From assembly GCF_013044505.1 (NCBI RefSeq), contig NZ_JABERD010000010.1, positions 1 to 64,000 of the forward strand: a DNA stretch of 64,000 bases, read 5' to 3'. Positions 18,129-25,993 of this stretch are shown one piece after another. Position 1 is the first letter of the stretch; every line of letters begins with the position of its first letter. The translations under genes were made by a program, and so were the position numbers. A model generated the notes under the pieces. The model had not been told where the DNA came from, ran no database searches, and saw only the letters and a program-made list of their open reading frames with translations. Source of the stretch: Streptomyces sp. S3(2020) (GTDB taxonomy: Bacteria; Actinomycetota; Actinomycetes; Streptomycetales; Streptomycetaceae).

Positions 18129-21100
18129 GTGAGCCATGTACGTCGTCGAACAGTGCTCGCCGCGACCGCCGGCGCCATGTCCGCAGGACCCGGCCTGATG
18201 GCGGGCGGAACCGGCGTGGCGGCGGAATCCTCCCCCCGTTCGCAGGACGGCCCGGTCTGGGGGCTGACCGTGGAACACCGCACGGACCCCCTGGGCGTGG
18301 ACGCGAACCGGCCGCGCTTCGGGTGGCGCACACGGTCCGCGACCCGAGGGTGGCGCCAGGGGGCCTACCGGATCCTCGTCGCGAGTTCCCCGGACAGGCT
18401 CACCCCTTCCCGCGCCGACGTCTGGGACAGCGGACGGGTCCGGTCCTCCGACTCCGTCGCCGTCCGCTACGACGGTGAGCCGCCGCGCGCCTCGACCCGC
18501 TACCACTGGACCGTCACCGTCTGGGACGTCGAGGGCCGCCCGGCGGGCACCTCCCCCGCGGCCTTCTTCGAGACCGGACTCCTGAGCACCGACGGCGCCA
18601 CCGGCTGGGACGGGGCGCAGTGGATCGGGATGAAGGGGAAGGCCCCCCACTCGGCCGGGGCGCCGATGCTGCGCACCCGAGCCGCCCTGAAGAAGCGGAT
18701 CCGGGAAGCCCGGCTGTACGTCTCGGCGCTCGGCGTGTACGAGGCCCACGTCAACGGGAGCCGTGTCACGGTCCCGCAGGACGGCGGCACCACGATCGAA
18801 CTGCTGCCCCCGGGCTGGACCAACTACGACGCCCGCGTCAACTACCTGACCTACGACGTCACGGACCTCGTGACGCGGGAGCGGGCGGACGTGACCCTCG
18901 GCTTCGTCCTCGGCAACGGCTGGTACAACGGCCGTATATCCGAGGGCAGTACGTACTACTCCGAGGACGGCAACGCCCTGGCGGTCAAGGCCAAGTTGCT
19001 GCTCCGGTACACCGACGGGACGTCACGGACGGTCGTCACCGGGCCGGACGGCGGCTGGAAGGCCACGGACACCGGCCCCCACCGGGCCGACGACATCTAC
19101 GACGGCGAGACCTACGACGCCCGGAGGGAACTGCCGGGCTGGTCCTCGCGCACCTTCGACGACTCGGCCTGGTCGGACGTGGAACGGGTCGCCTTCGAGG
19201 ACAGGTACCCGCGGGCGAGGCTTCTCGCCTATCCGGGCGAGACCGCGCGCTTCATGCACCGCTGGGACCGACGCCCGCGGTCGCTCACCGTCGCCACCGG
19301 GGTGGGGGGACAGGACGACAGCCCCAACGGCAGAGGGCGCCTCGTCGTGGACCCGGCCCGGACGGTGACCGACCCCGCCGAGGCGGCCGCCGCATCGGTC
19401 GAGCTCGGCAGCGGGGAGACCGCGATCTTCGACCTCGGCCAGAACATGGTCGGAGTGGCCCGCTACGGTCTGCGCGGACCGGCCGGCACCAAGGTGGAGT
19501 TCACGTTCGGCGAGATGCTCAACGACGACAGCGCCGGCGCGGACGGCCCCGAGGGCTCCGTCTACCGGGCCAACCTCCGCACGGCCAAGGCCACCAGCAC
19601 CTACATCCTCAAGGGTGACCCGAAGGGCGAGACCCACCAGGACTCGCTGACCTTCTACGGATTCCGCCACGTCTCCGTCACCACCACCGGCACCGTCACG
19701 ATCACCGGTCTGACCGGCAAGGTCGCCACCTCCGCGATCCGCGAGACCGGCACCGTCACCACCGACGATCCCGACATCAACCAGCTGGCGAGCAACATCC
19801 GTTGGGGCCAGCGCGGCAACTACCTGTGGGTGCCCACCGACTGCCCGCAACGCGACGAACGCCTCGGCTGGACCGGCGACACCCAGGTCTTCTCCGCCAC
19901 CGGCCTCTACAACGCCGACGCCGGGGTCTTCCTCGGCCACTTCCAGGACAGCGTCGTCGACTCCCAGGCCGGCTACGGCGTGGACAAGGCCCAGTACACC
20001 GGGCTCGCCCCCAGCGGACGCTTCAACTTCCCGGCGGGTGGCAGTGGTTGGGCGGACGCCGGCGTCATCGTGCCGTGGACCCTGTGGCAGATGACCGGGG
20101 ACGCGACCGTCATCGACCGCAACTGGCAGTCGATGACCCGCTACCTGGACTGGATCCGGGAACGGACCGGTGACACCTACGCCGGACAGGGCTCCATCAC
20201 CGGCGACTGGCTGGCCCCGCAGAAGACCAGCGCCCAGCTGATGAGCGACGTCTACTACGGATACAGCGCCCGGCTGATGGCGCACATGGCCCGCGGCACC
20301 GGGCGGACGGCGGACGCGGAGACCTACGACGCGCTCTTCGGCCGTATTCGACGGGCGTTCATGACCAAGTACCTCAGTTCCGAGGGCGGCCAGGTCACGG
20401 TGAGATCCAGCCTCGGCGACGCCTCCCCGATCGAACCGGGCGCCGACCCCGACCAGAAGACGGAGGACAACACCCAGACCGCCCTCCTGTGGGTCCTCAA
20501 ACTGGGCCTCTACGAGACGCAGGCCCAACGCCGTGCCCTGGTGGGCCTGTTGGCGGACAACATCGGCAACGACGCGGCCTACAAGGCGGCCCACCCGGAC
20601 AGCAGCCGGGTCCGGTACGCCGAGAACACCCTGTCCGTGGGCTTCCTCGGCGTGAACGTCCTCGCCCCGGTCCTCACCGACGAGGGCCGTGCGGACCTCG
20701 CGTACAAGCTGCTCCACCAGGACGCGATGCCGTCCTGGCTGTTCTCGGTGAAGAACGGCGCGACGACCGTGTGGGAGCGCTGGAACTCGTACTCGACGCA
20801 GGACGGCTTCGGGCCGGTCAGCATGAACTCCTTCAACCACTACGCCTACGGCGCGATCATGGAATGGATGTACGCCTACATGGCAGGCATCGCCCGCGAC
20901 CCCGACAGCCCCGGCTTCCAGCGCTTCCTGCTCCAGCCGCACATCGACCCGACGGGCCGGATCACACGGGTGTCGGCGGTGTACGAGTCGCCGTACGGCG
21001 AGATCGCAAGCGAGTGGAGCGTCGACGACGAGGGACGGACGCTGGTCTACGACGCGGTCGTGCCCGCCAACAGCGAGGCGACCCTGCGCCTGCCCGCGCC

Positions 21101-21236
21101 GTCCGCCGACGCGGTCCGTGAGGGGCGGACCCCGTTGGCGCGGGTGGCGGGCGTGCGGTTCCTCGGTCACACGGACGGCGTGGCCTCGTACCGGCTGCCG
21201 TCAGGGCGCTACCGGGTGACCTGCCGGCTGCGCTGA
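18129..21236 (+). CDS. Secreted alpha-L-rhamnosidase, GH78
   Basis: The 1035-residue protein has a twin-arginine-type signal (VRRRTVLAATAGAMSAGPGLMAGG). The order of modules fits GH78: N-terminal beta-sandwich domains (ENxLxVDxNRPRFGWR-like start, ARLYVSALGVYEAHVNG, GWTNYDARVNYLTYDVTDLV), then the alpha/alpha-barrel with DCPQRDERLGWTGDTQ (Asp571 and following acidic residues, the general-acid region) and WERWNSY near residue 883, and a C-terminal beta domain. It releases terminal rhamnose from flavonoid or polysaccharide rhamnosides outside the cell. GTG start at 18129 has AGAGGA upstream. It is probably part of the LacI/ABC regulon. Confidence 0.93.
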   Translation: MSHVRRRTVLAATAGAMSAGPGLMAGGTGVAAESSPRSQDGPVWGLTVEHRTDPLGVDANRPRFGWRTRSATRGWRQGAYRILVASSPDRLTPSRADVWDSGRVRSSDSVAVRYDGEPPRASTRYHWTVTVWDVEGRPAGTSPAAFFETGLLSTDGATGWDGAQWIGMKGKAPHSAGAPMLRTRAALKKRIREARLYVSALGVYEAHVNGSRVTVPQDGGTTIELLPPGWTNYDARVNYLTYDVTDLVTRERADVTLGFVLGNGWYNGRISEGSTYYSEDGNALAVKAKLLLRYTDGTSRTVVTGPDGGWKATDTGPHRADDIYDGETYDARRELPGWSSRTFDDSAWSDVERVAFEDRYPRARLLAYPGETARFMHRWDRRPRSLTVATGVGGQDDSPNGRGRLVVDPARTVTDPAEAAAASVELGSGETAIFDLGQNMVGVARYGLRGPAGTKVEFTFGEMLNDDSAGADGPEGSVYRANLRTAKATSTYILKGDPKGETHQDSLTFYGFRHVSVTTTGTVTITGLTGKVATSAIRETGTVTTDDPDINQLASNIRWGQRGNYLWVPTDCPQRDERLGWTGDTQVFSATGLYNADAGVFLGHFQDSVVDSQAGYGVDKAQYTGLAPSGRFNFPAGGSGWADAGVIVPWTLWQMTGDATVIDRNWQSMTRYLDWIRERTGDTYAGQGSITGDWLAPQKTSAQLMSDVYYGYSARLMAHMARGTGRTADAETYDALFGRIRRAFMTKYLSSEGGQVTVRSSLGDASPIEPGADPDQKTEDNTQTALLWVLKLGLYETQAQRRALVGLLADNIGNDAAYKAAHPDSSRVRYAENTLSVGFLGVNVLAPVLTDEGRADLAYKLLHQDAMPSWLFSVKNGATTVWERWNSYSTQDGFGPVSMNSFNHYAYGAIMEWMYAYMAGIARDPDSPGFQRFLLQPHIDPTGRITRVSAVYESPYGEIASEWSVDDEGRTLVYDAVVPANSEATLRLPAPSADAVREGRTPLARVAGVRFLGHTDGVASYRLPSGRYRVTCRLR

Positions 21237-21263
21237 TGCGCGGGCCGGGCCCGTGGAACCGCG

Positions 21264-21518
21264 TCAGCGCCAGCCGAAACGGCGGTCCACCACGGCGGCG
21301 AACTCCTCCAGCGTCAGCACGGAGTCCCCGTTCTGATCGGCGGCGTCGAACAGCGCGGAGGAGTCGTCGGCGTCGCCCACGGCCCAGAGCGGGAGGGTGC
21401 CGGCCGCGGCGAGCGTCGGCCCCTTCGTCCGCAGGGCGATGATGACCTCCTGCCGGGTCAGGGTCCCGTTCCGGTCGAGGTCGAGGGCTTCGAACAGGAT
21501 CCGGGCCTTGTCACTCAT
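21264..21518 (-). CDS. Small EF-hand calcium-binding protein
   Basis: The 84-residue protein contains two canonical 12-residue EF-hand loops: DLDRNGTLTRQE (residues 13-24, ligands Asp13, Asp15, Asn17, Glu24) and DQNGDSVLTLEE (residues 61-72, ligands Asp61, Asn63, Asp65, Glu72). Both flanking helices are present, so it should bind two calcium ions and could act as a cytoplasmic buffer or sensor; no target domain is attached. It lies 30 bases before the reductase gene on the same strand and may share its TetR-controlled transcript. Confidence 0.88.
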   Translation of the reverse strand: MSDKARILFEALDLDRNGTLTRQEVIIALRTKGPTLAAAGTLPLWAVGDADDSSALFDAADQNGDSVLTLEEFAAVVDRRFGWR

Positions 21519-21548
21519 GGGGTCTTCCTCATTCCCTTCGCCGGAGGG

Positions 21549-22484
21549 TCAGGGCCCGCCCTCCACTCCCTCATCACCACGCATCCGCCCCGGTGTCCGG
21601 TTCCCCCGGACACCCTCGGCGGTGCGGGCCTCCAGCGCGTGCAGCACCGCCACCATGTCCTCGCCGCCATGGCCCTGGTCGACCGTCTCGCCGAAGAGGG
21701 CGTGGCAGACGTCGAGGAGCGGGGAGGCGATGTCGGCCTTGCGGGCCGCCTCCGCGATCAGCAGGTTGTTCTTCAGTACGTCCGCGGCGGCCGCCTGGGC
21801 GGTGAGGTCGCGGGTCAGCAGCTTGGACGCCTTCACACGGGAGACGGCGCTGGCCATCGGGCCCGCGTCCAGGACGTCCCGGAGCAGCCGCTGGTCGAGT
21901 CCGTGCCGGTCGGCGAAGTGGAACGCCTCGGTCAGCCCGGTGACCAGGGTGATCAGGAACAGGTTCACCGAGAACTTCATCAGCAGCGCGCCCGGCACCG
22001 CACCGCACACGAAGGTCTCCTGGCACACGGGCGCCAGCAGGGGGCGTACGGCCGCCACAACGTCGTCGTCACCGGCCAGCATCCCCACCAGCTCGCCCTG
22101 CTCGGCCGGGGCACGGGAACCGGACACGGGAGCCTCGACATAGCGCCCGCCCGCCGCCCGGACATCGTCCTCCAAGCCGTTCGAATACTCGGCCGAGGTG
22201 GTGCCCATGTGGACCATGGTGCGCCCGGCGACGCGCGCGGCGAAGTCCGGGGTGCCGCGGCCCAGGACCGCGTTCATGGCGGCCTCGTCGGCCAGCATGA
22301 GGATGACCGTCTCCGCACGGTCGAACACGTCGGCCGCGCTCGCCGCGACCTCCGCTCCCGCGGCCGCCAGCGGTGCGCAACGCCCGGGCGTGCGGTTCCA
22401 GACGACGAGCGGCGTCCCGGCGCGGACGAGGTTGAGCGCCATGGGCTGCCCCATGAGCCCGAGACCGACGAAACCGACGTGCAC
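21549..22484 (-). CDS. 3-hydroxyisobutyrate dehydrogenase-like NAD(P)-dependent reductase
   Basis: The 311-residue protein has the beta-hydroxyacid-dehydrogenase N-terminal Rossmann motif [21 protein letters not shown], the substrate loop [16 protein letters not shown], and the catalytic-lysine region [12 protein letters not shown]. It oxidises a beta-hydroxyacid or reduces an imine/semialdehyde. GTG 22484 is chosen because AGGAAAGG precedes it; a GTG at 22508 is also in frame. Two TetR-type palindromes sit in its promoter and the TetR gene is divergent, so expression is probably repressed until a ligand appears. Confidence 0.88.
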   Translation of the reverse strand: MHVGFVGLGLMGQPMALNLVRAGTPLVVWNRTPGRCAPLAAAGAEVAASAADVFDRAETVILMLADEAAMNAVLGRGTPDFAARVAGRTMVHMGTTSAEYSNGLEDDVRAAGGRYVEAPVSGSRAPAEQGELVGMLAGDDDVVAAVRPLLAPVCQETFVCGAVPGALLMKFSVNLFLITLVTGLTEAFHFADRHGLDQRLLRDVLDAGPMASAVSRVKASKLLTRDLTAQAAAADVLKNNLLIAEAARKADIASPLLDVCHALFGETVDQGHGGEDMVAVLHALEARTAEGVRGNRTPGRMRGDEGVEGGP

Positions 22485-22534
22485 GATGCGCCGCCTTTCC
22501 TGGCTCACGCGGGAGCCGAGCCGCCCTGATGCTG

Positions 22535-22580
22535 ACTATGACGGCGGTCATAGTAGCCGCCGCTATGACAGCGGTCATAG
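22535..22580. promoter_or_regulatory. Twin TetR operators
   Basis: Two nearly identical palindromes, CTATGAC-GGCG-GTCATAG (22536-22553, extendable by one base pair on each side) and CTATGAC-AGCG-GTCATAG (22563-22580), with centres 27 bases apart, occupy the region between the reductase and the TetR gene. Each copy is on the order expected for a TetR dimer, and the arrangement is typical of autoregulated TetR pairs. Confidence 0.85.
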
Positions 22581-22619
22581 AGTGGGCGTCGTAGCGCACG
22601 CCAGACGGGGAGACCGAGG

Positions 22620-23210
22620 ATGTCCGAACGAGGACCGCGCGAGCGGATGGTCTTCAGCGCGGCCCAGCTCATCCGGCGCGACGGGGTCACCGCCACCGGC
22701 ATGCGCGAGGTCGCCACCCACGCCGGCGCGCCGCGCGGCTCGCTCCAGCACTACTTCCCGGGCGGCAAGGAACAGCTGGTCAACGAGGCGGTCGGGTGGG
22801 CGGGCCGGTACGCGGGCAGACGCGTCGACCGTTTCCTCGCCGCCCTGGACGAGCCCACGCCCGGCGGACTGTTCGCCGAGATGGTGCGGCAGTGGACCGA
22901 CGAGTACGAGGCCGACGGCTTCGCGGGCGGCTGCCCCGTCGCCGCCGCCACGATCGACTGCGCGGAGTCCACCGCGTCCACGCGGGAGGCCGCGTCCGCC
23001 GCGTTCGCCACCTGGACCGGACCGGTGGCGCGGGCGCTGGCCGGCATGGGCGTACCCGGGCGACGGGCCGGAGCCCTCGCCACCCTCATGATCAGCAGTC
23101 TGGAAGGGGCCCTCCTCATCGCCCGGGCCGAACGGGACGTCCGCGCTCTGACGACCGTCGCGCGGGAACTGGGCCCCCTCCTCGACGCGGCGGTGACGAA
23201 GGACGACTGA
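22620..23210 (+). CDS. TetR-family repressor (LmrA/YxaF-like)
   Basis: The 196-residue protein has the TetR helix-turn-helix (MVFSAAQLIRRDGVTATGMREVATHAGAPRGSLQHYFPGGKEQLVNEAV) and a C-terminal domain with GGCPVAAATIDCAE, typical of the LmrA/YxaF subgroup. It is divergent from the reductase gene with two palindromes between them, so it most likely represses that gene, perhaps with the EF-hand gene, and itself. Start at ATG 22620. The inducer is not known; relatives sense multidrug or flavonoid-like compounds. Confidence 0.9.
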   Translation: MSERGPRERMVFSAAQLIRRDGVTATGMREVATHAGAPRGSLQHYFPGGKEQLVNEAVGWAGRYAGRRVDRFLAALDEPTPGGLFAEMVRQWTDEYEADGFAGGCPVAAATIDCAESTASTREAASAAFATWTGPVARALAGMGVPGRRAGALATLMISSLEGALLIARAERDVRALTTVARELGPLLDAAVTKDD

Positions 23211-23262
23211 CGGCGGTCACGCACGAGCCCCACGCGGGACCCGTGCGCGACCACGGGGTCGG

Positions 23263-23691
23263 TCAGAGAGCCGACGCGGCGCTGTGTAGGTTCTTCGCCG
23301 CCAGAGCCAGTCCCTCGGTCTGCGAGTAGGCGGCGTCCTCGTGCTCGATGTTCACCGCCATGTCCGGGTCGATCTCGGCGAGGGCGGCCAGGAACTCCGT
23401 CCAGAAGGGAACGTCGTTGCCGAGGCCGACGGCGACGAACTTCCACGCCGGGTTCTCCGGCCAGGCGTTGCACCAGAAGCCGTAACCGGTCGGCACCTTG
23501 CCGTCGGCATCGGCCGGCACGCGCGTGAACGACGTGTCCAGGACACCGCGGATATCGGCGCCCGGGCAGAGCGTCGCGTCCTTCGCGGCCGCGTGGAACA
23601 CCAGCGGCCCCAGCCACCTGACGGAGGCGATGACATCCATGCCCTGCCACATCAGGTGGGACGGGTCCATCTCGGCCCCCACGTTGGTCAG
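23263..23691 (-). pseudogene. 5'-truncated sugar-phosphate isomerase/epimerase (TIM barrel), C-terminal half
   Basis: The last 142 residues of a xylose-isomerase-like TIM-barrel protein: NVGAEMDPSHLMWQGMDV (metal-site Asp/His of the family), then GYGFWCNAWPE and DMAVNIEHEDA, the last metal-binding strand. The N-terminal half that should come next is missing: at about 23692 the frame runs into antisense of a LacI gene. There is no start codon or ribosome site at the break. I infer a deletion that removed the 5' ends of this gene and of its divergent neighbour. Confidence 0.75.
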
Positions 23692-23697
23692 TTCACC

Positions 23698-24288
23698 AGC
23701 GTCGAGGCCCCCGTCGTCGCGGTCGGCCGCCGGATCGCCGACGCGGCTCTGGACGTCGTACGCACCGCGGACGACGACGGCGTCGGCCAGGTCGTCGACC
23801 ACCTGGTCGGGCTCGGCCACCGGGAGATCGTCCATGTCGACGGCGGCAAGGGCGTCATCGCCACCGACCGCCGTCGCGGCTACCGCACCGCGATGCGCCG
23901 CCACGGTCTGGACGAGCACATCCGCGTCCTCGCCGGCGACCACACCGAGGCGGCCGGCGAACGCGCGGCCCGCCACCTCCTCGACGGCCCCGAACTCCCC
24001 ACCGCGGTCGTGGCGTTCAACGACCAGTGCGCCATCGGCGTCCTCGCCGCCCTCGCCCGCGCCGGTGTCTCCGTCCCCGGCCGGGTCTCCGTGGCCGGCT
24101 ACGACGACGACACGCTCTCCCGGCTGAGCTGCTTCAACCTGACCACCGTCAGCCAGAGCGCCCGCGAACAGGCCCGGCACGCGGTGACCGCGGCCGTCGA
24201 ACGCCTCGACCAGGACCGCACGGAACCCCGCGAGGTCGTCCTCAATCCACGGCTCGTCCTTCGCGGCACCACGGCGGAACCCGCCTGA
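23698..24288 (+). pseudogene. 5'-truncated LacI-family regulator, C-terminal part
   Basis: About 196 residues of a LacI sugar-binding core: PVVAVGRRIADAALDVVRTADDDGVGQVVDHLVGLGHREI onward, with FNDQCAIGVLAAL and VSVAGYDDDTLSR at the usual places. The DNA-binding domain and first third of the core are missing, and the coding starts abruptly next to the truncated isomerase on the other strand. Without a start codon or helix-turn-helix it is non-functional as a regulator. The two remnants facing away from one joint define a deletion scar. Confidence 0.78.
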
Positions 24289-24349
24289 CGCACCGCGGCG
24301 GGCACCGAGCACTCCGCCGGATGTGCGGCGACGGGTCGTTGTCCGTCCG

Positions 24350-24426
24350 CGGCGCCGTCGTGGCCGGTCGCGCCCGCGCGGCGGTGGCCGCACATCGACA
24401 CAGCCCCGCGCCCCTTCGGGGCGCGG
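24350..24426. repeat. Degenerate interspersed element with terminal hairpin
   Basis: This sequence (GTCGTGGCCGGTCGCGC...CAGCCCCGCGCCCC) is related to the element at 31209-31254 in the same window and to a type common between Streptomyces genes. Its end forms a 9-bp stem (24406-24414 with 24418-24426) and probably acts as terminator. Confidence 0.5.
24406..24426 (+). terminator. GC hairpin terminator
   Basis: CCGCGCCCC-TTC-GGGGCGCGG stem-loop downstream of the LacI remnant and 44 bases upstream of the methyltransferase start. Confidence 0.6.
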
Positions 24427-24469
24427 CCGGACCGTGGCCGACTTCGCCGGACCCGCCTAGCGTGCTCGC

Positions 24470-25279
24470 ATGGACGATCCCGGTACCGCTCACGGCTTCA
24501 CGTCGGTGGACTCGCAGCCCCGGCCGGACGACTGGGTGCGGGTCCTGGACCGGGTGGCCGCGGAGCCGTTCCACGCCGCCTACAAGCAGCGCTTGCAGGA
24601 GCTGCTGCGACCCGCGGCGGGCGGACTGTTCCTGGAGATCGGAGCGGGTACGGGGGACGCAGCGCAGGCGCTGCGCTCGCGCTGGGAGGCCGAAGTCGTC
24701 GCGGTCGACAGCTCCTTGACGATGGTCGCGCAGGCGCGGGCGCGAGGACTGGAGCAGGCCTTCGTCGCGGACGGCCACCGGCTGCCGTTCGGCGCGGACC
24801 GGTTCGACGGTGCCTGGGCCGACCGCGTCCTGCAGCATGTCGCCGATCCCGACCGGGTGCTCGACGAACTGGCGCGGGTGGTCCGCCCCGGTGGCCGGGT
24901 CGCGCTGGCCGACCCCGACTACGACACCCAGGTCCTCGACATCGACGACCAGGACCTCGCCCGCCGCGTGCTGCGCTTCCGCGCCGACGTGCTGCTGCGC
25001 AACGGCACGCTGGCCCACCGGCACGGCGGCCTCCTCACGGCGCGCGGTCTCGTCGACATCACGGTGGAGGCCCGCACACTGGTCGTCCGCGATCCGTCGG
25101 CGGTCGACAATGTCATGGGCCTGCGCACCTGGGCGCACACGGCCTCGGCCCGCGGCCACCTCGGTCCCGCGGACGCGGACCGGTTCGTGACGCGGTTCGA
25201 CGAGGCCGTGCGCGCGGGGCGGTTCACCTATGCCGTCACGTTCTTCCTGACGGCCGGGACACTCCCCGGGGCGGCGTAG
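24470..25279 (+). CDS. Class I SAM-dependent methyltransferase
   Basis: The 269-residue protein has the class I motifs: motif I LFLEIGAGTGDAAQAL (residues about 53-68), motif II VVAVDSSL, post II GHRLPFGADRFDGAWADRVLQHV and the VLDELARVVRPGGRVAL segment. The methyl acceptor is not predictable. TAGCGT at 24458-24463 lies six bases before the ATG, so the mRNA may be leaderless, consistent with the absence of a ribosome site. It converges on a second methyltransferase of the catabolic island but carries none of that island's operator sequences. Confidence 0.85.
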   Translation: MDDPGTAHGFTSVDSQPRPDDWVRVLDRVAAEPFHAAYKQRLQELLRPAAGGLFLEIGAGTGDAAQALRSRWEAEVVAVDSSLTMVAQARARGLEQAFVADGHRLPFGADRFDGAWADRVLQHVADPDRVLDELARVVRPGGRVALADPDYDTQVLDIDDQDLARRVLRFRADVLLRNGTLAHRHGGLLTARGLVDITVEARTLVVRDPSAVDNVMGLRTWAHTASARGHLGPADADRFVTRFDEAVRAGRFTYAVTFFLTAGTLPGAA

Positions 25280-25295
25280 TGGCGGGTCCCGGCCC

Positions 25296-25940
25296 TCAGG
25301 GCCTGCGGGCGAGGATCTGGATGCCCTTCGACGTATGTCCGTTCATGGTGCGCACGGGAATGACCCGGGTGTCGACGGTCTCGAACCCGGTGAGGAGCGC
25401 GGAGAGCCGCTCGCGTGAGTGATGGCGGCACACGGCACCGTCACCGGTCTCGAACACACCGTGGGTTCCGTACTTCGCGGCATGGCGGTGGTAGCGGTCG
25501 CGGTCGCGCTCGTCGTCCTGGAGCAGAAGGTCGCTGACGAGGAGGAACCCGCCGGGTGCCAGGACGCGGTGCAGTTCGCCGATCAGCCGGTGCTGGGCCT
25601 CGTCGCCGGGGACGCAGGTCAGCACGGCGAAGAGCAGGACCGCGTCGAAGGCGGCGTCCGGACACGGTGTGCGCGGAGGTGCGTCCAGGACCGCGAAGCG
25701 CATGCCGGGGTGCAGGTCGCGGGCCCGGTCGAGCATTCCAGGCGAGGTGTCGACGCCGGTGAGGTCGTCGAAGCCGTGCCGTGCGAGCTCCGCCATCGTG
25801 CGGCCGTACCCGCAGCCGTAGTCGAGGATCGCGGCCTGTCGGTCGAGGACGTCCAGCCAGGGCGGATGGAGCGGGTGCGTGAACGCCTTGGTGGCGGCGA
25901 CCGCGTCCCAGTAGGGGACTTGACTGTCGAGCTCGGACAT
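25296..25940 (-). CDS. Class I SAM-dependent methyltransferase in the P450 operon
   Basis: The 214-residue protein shows motif I ILDYGCGYGRTMAELARHG, motif II LTGVDTSPGML, and the ubiquinone-methyltransferase-like FDAVLLFAVLTCVP and LHRVLAPGGFLLVSDL segments. Start ATG 25940 has AAGG upstream. It is the third gene of the transcript GS-like ligase, P450, methyltransferase (53-base gap after P450). It could methylate a pathway intermediate or a toxic by-product; the role is not clear from sequence. Confidence 0.85.
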   Translation of the reverse strand: MSELDSQVPYWDAVAATKAFTHPLHPPWLDVLDRQAAILDYGCGYGRTMAELARHGFDDLTGVDTSPGMLDRARDLHPGMRFAVLDAPPRTPCPDAAFDAVLLFAVLTCVPGDEAQHRLIGELHRVLAPGGFLLVSDLLLQDDERDRDRYHRHAAKYGTHGVFETGDGAVCRHHSRERLSALLTGFETVDTRVIPVRTMNGHTSKGIQILARRP

Positions 25941-25993
25941 CACGAGTGCCTTACGAGGCTGATGTGCACTCCCACGTGGGCTGCTGCGCGGTC

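Noticed and set aside
17941..18132. A short protein gene between the binding protein and the rhamnosidase
   Set aside because: The ATG lies inside a hairpin, there is no independent ribosome site and no recognisable sequence.
19023..21170. A 715-codon - strand frame opposite the rhamnosidase
   Set aside because: No domain pattern, Arg/Gly/Val-rich, antisense to an intact GH78 gene.
23263..24393. One 376-residue - strand protein covering the isomerase end and beyond
   Set aside because: Only the part below 23692 resembles an isomerase; the rest is antisense to the LacI remnant, so it is a read-through artefact of the deletion.
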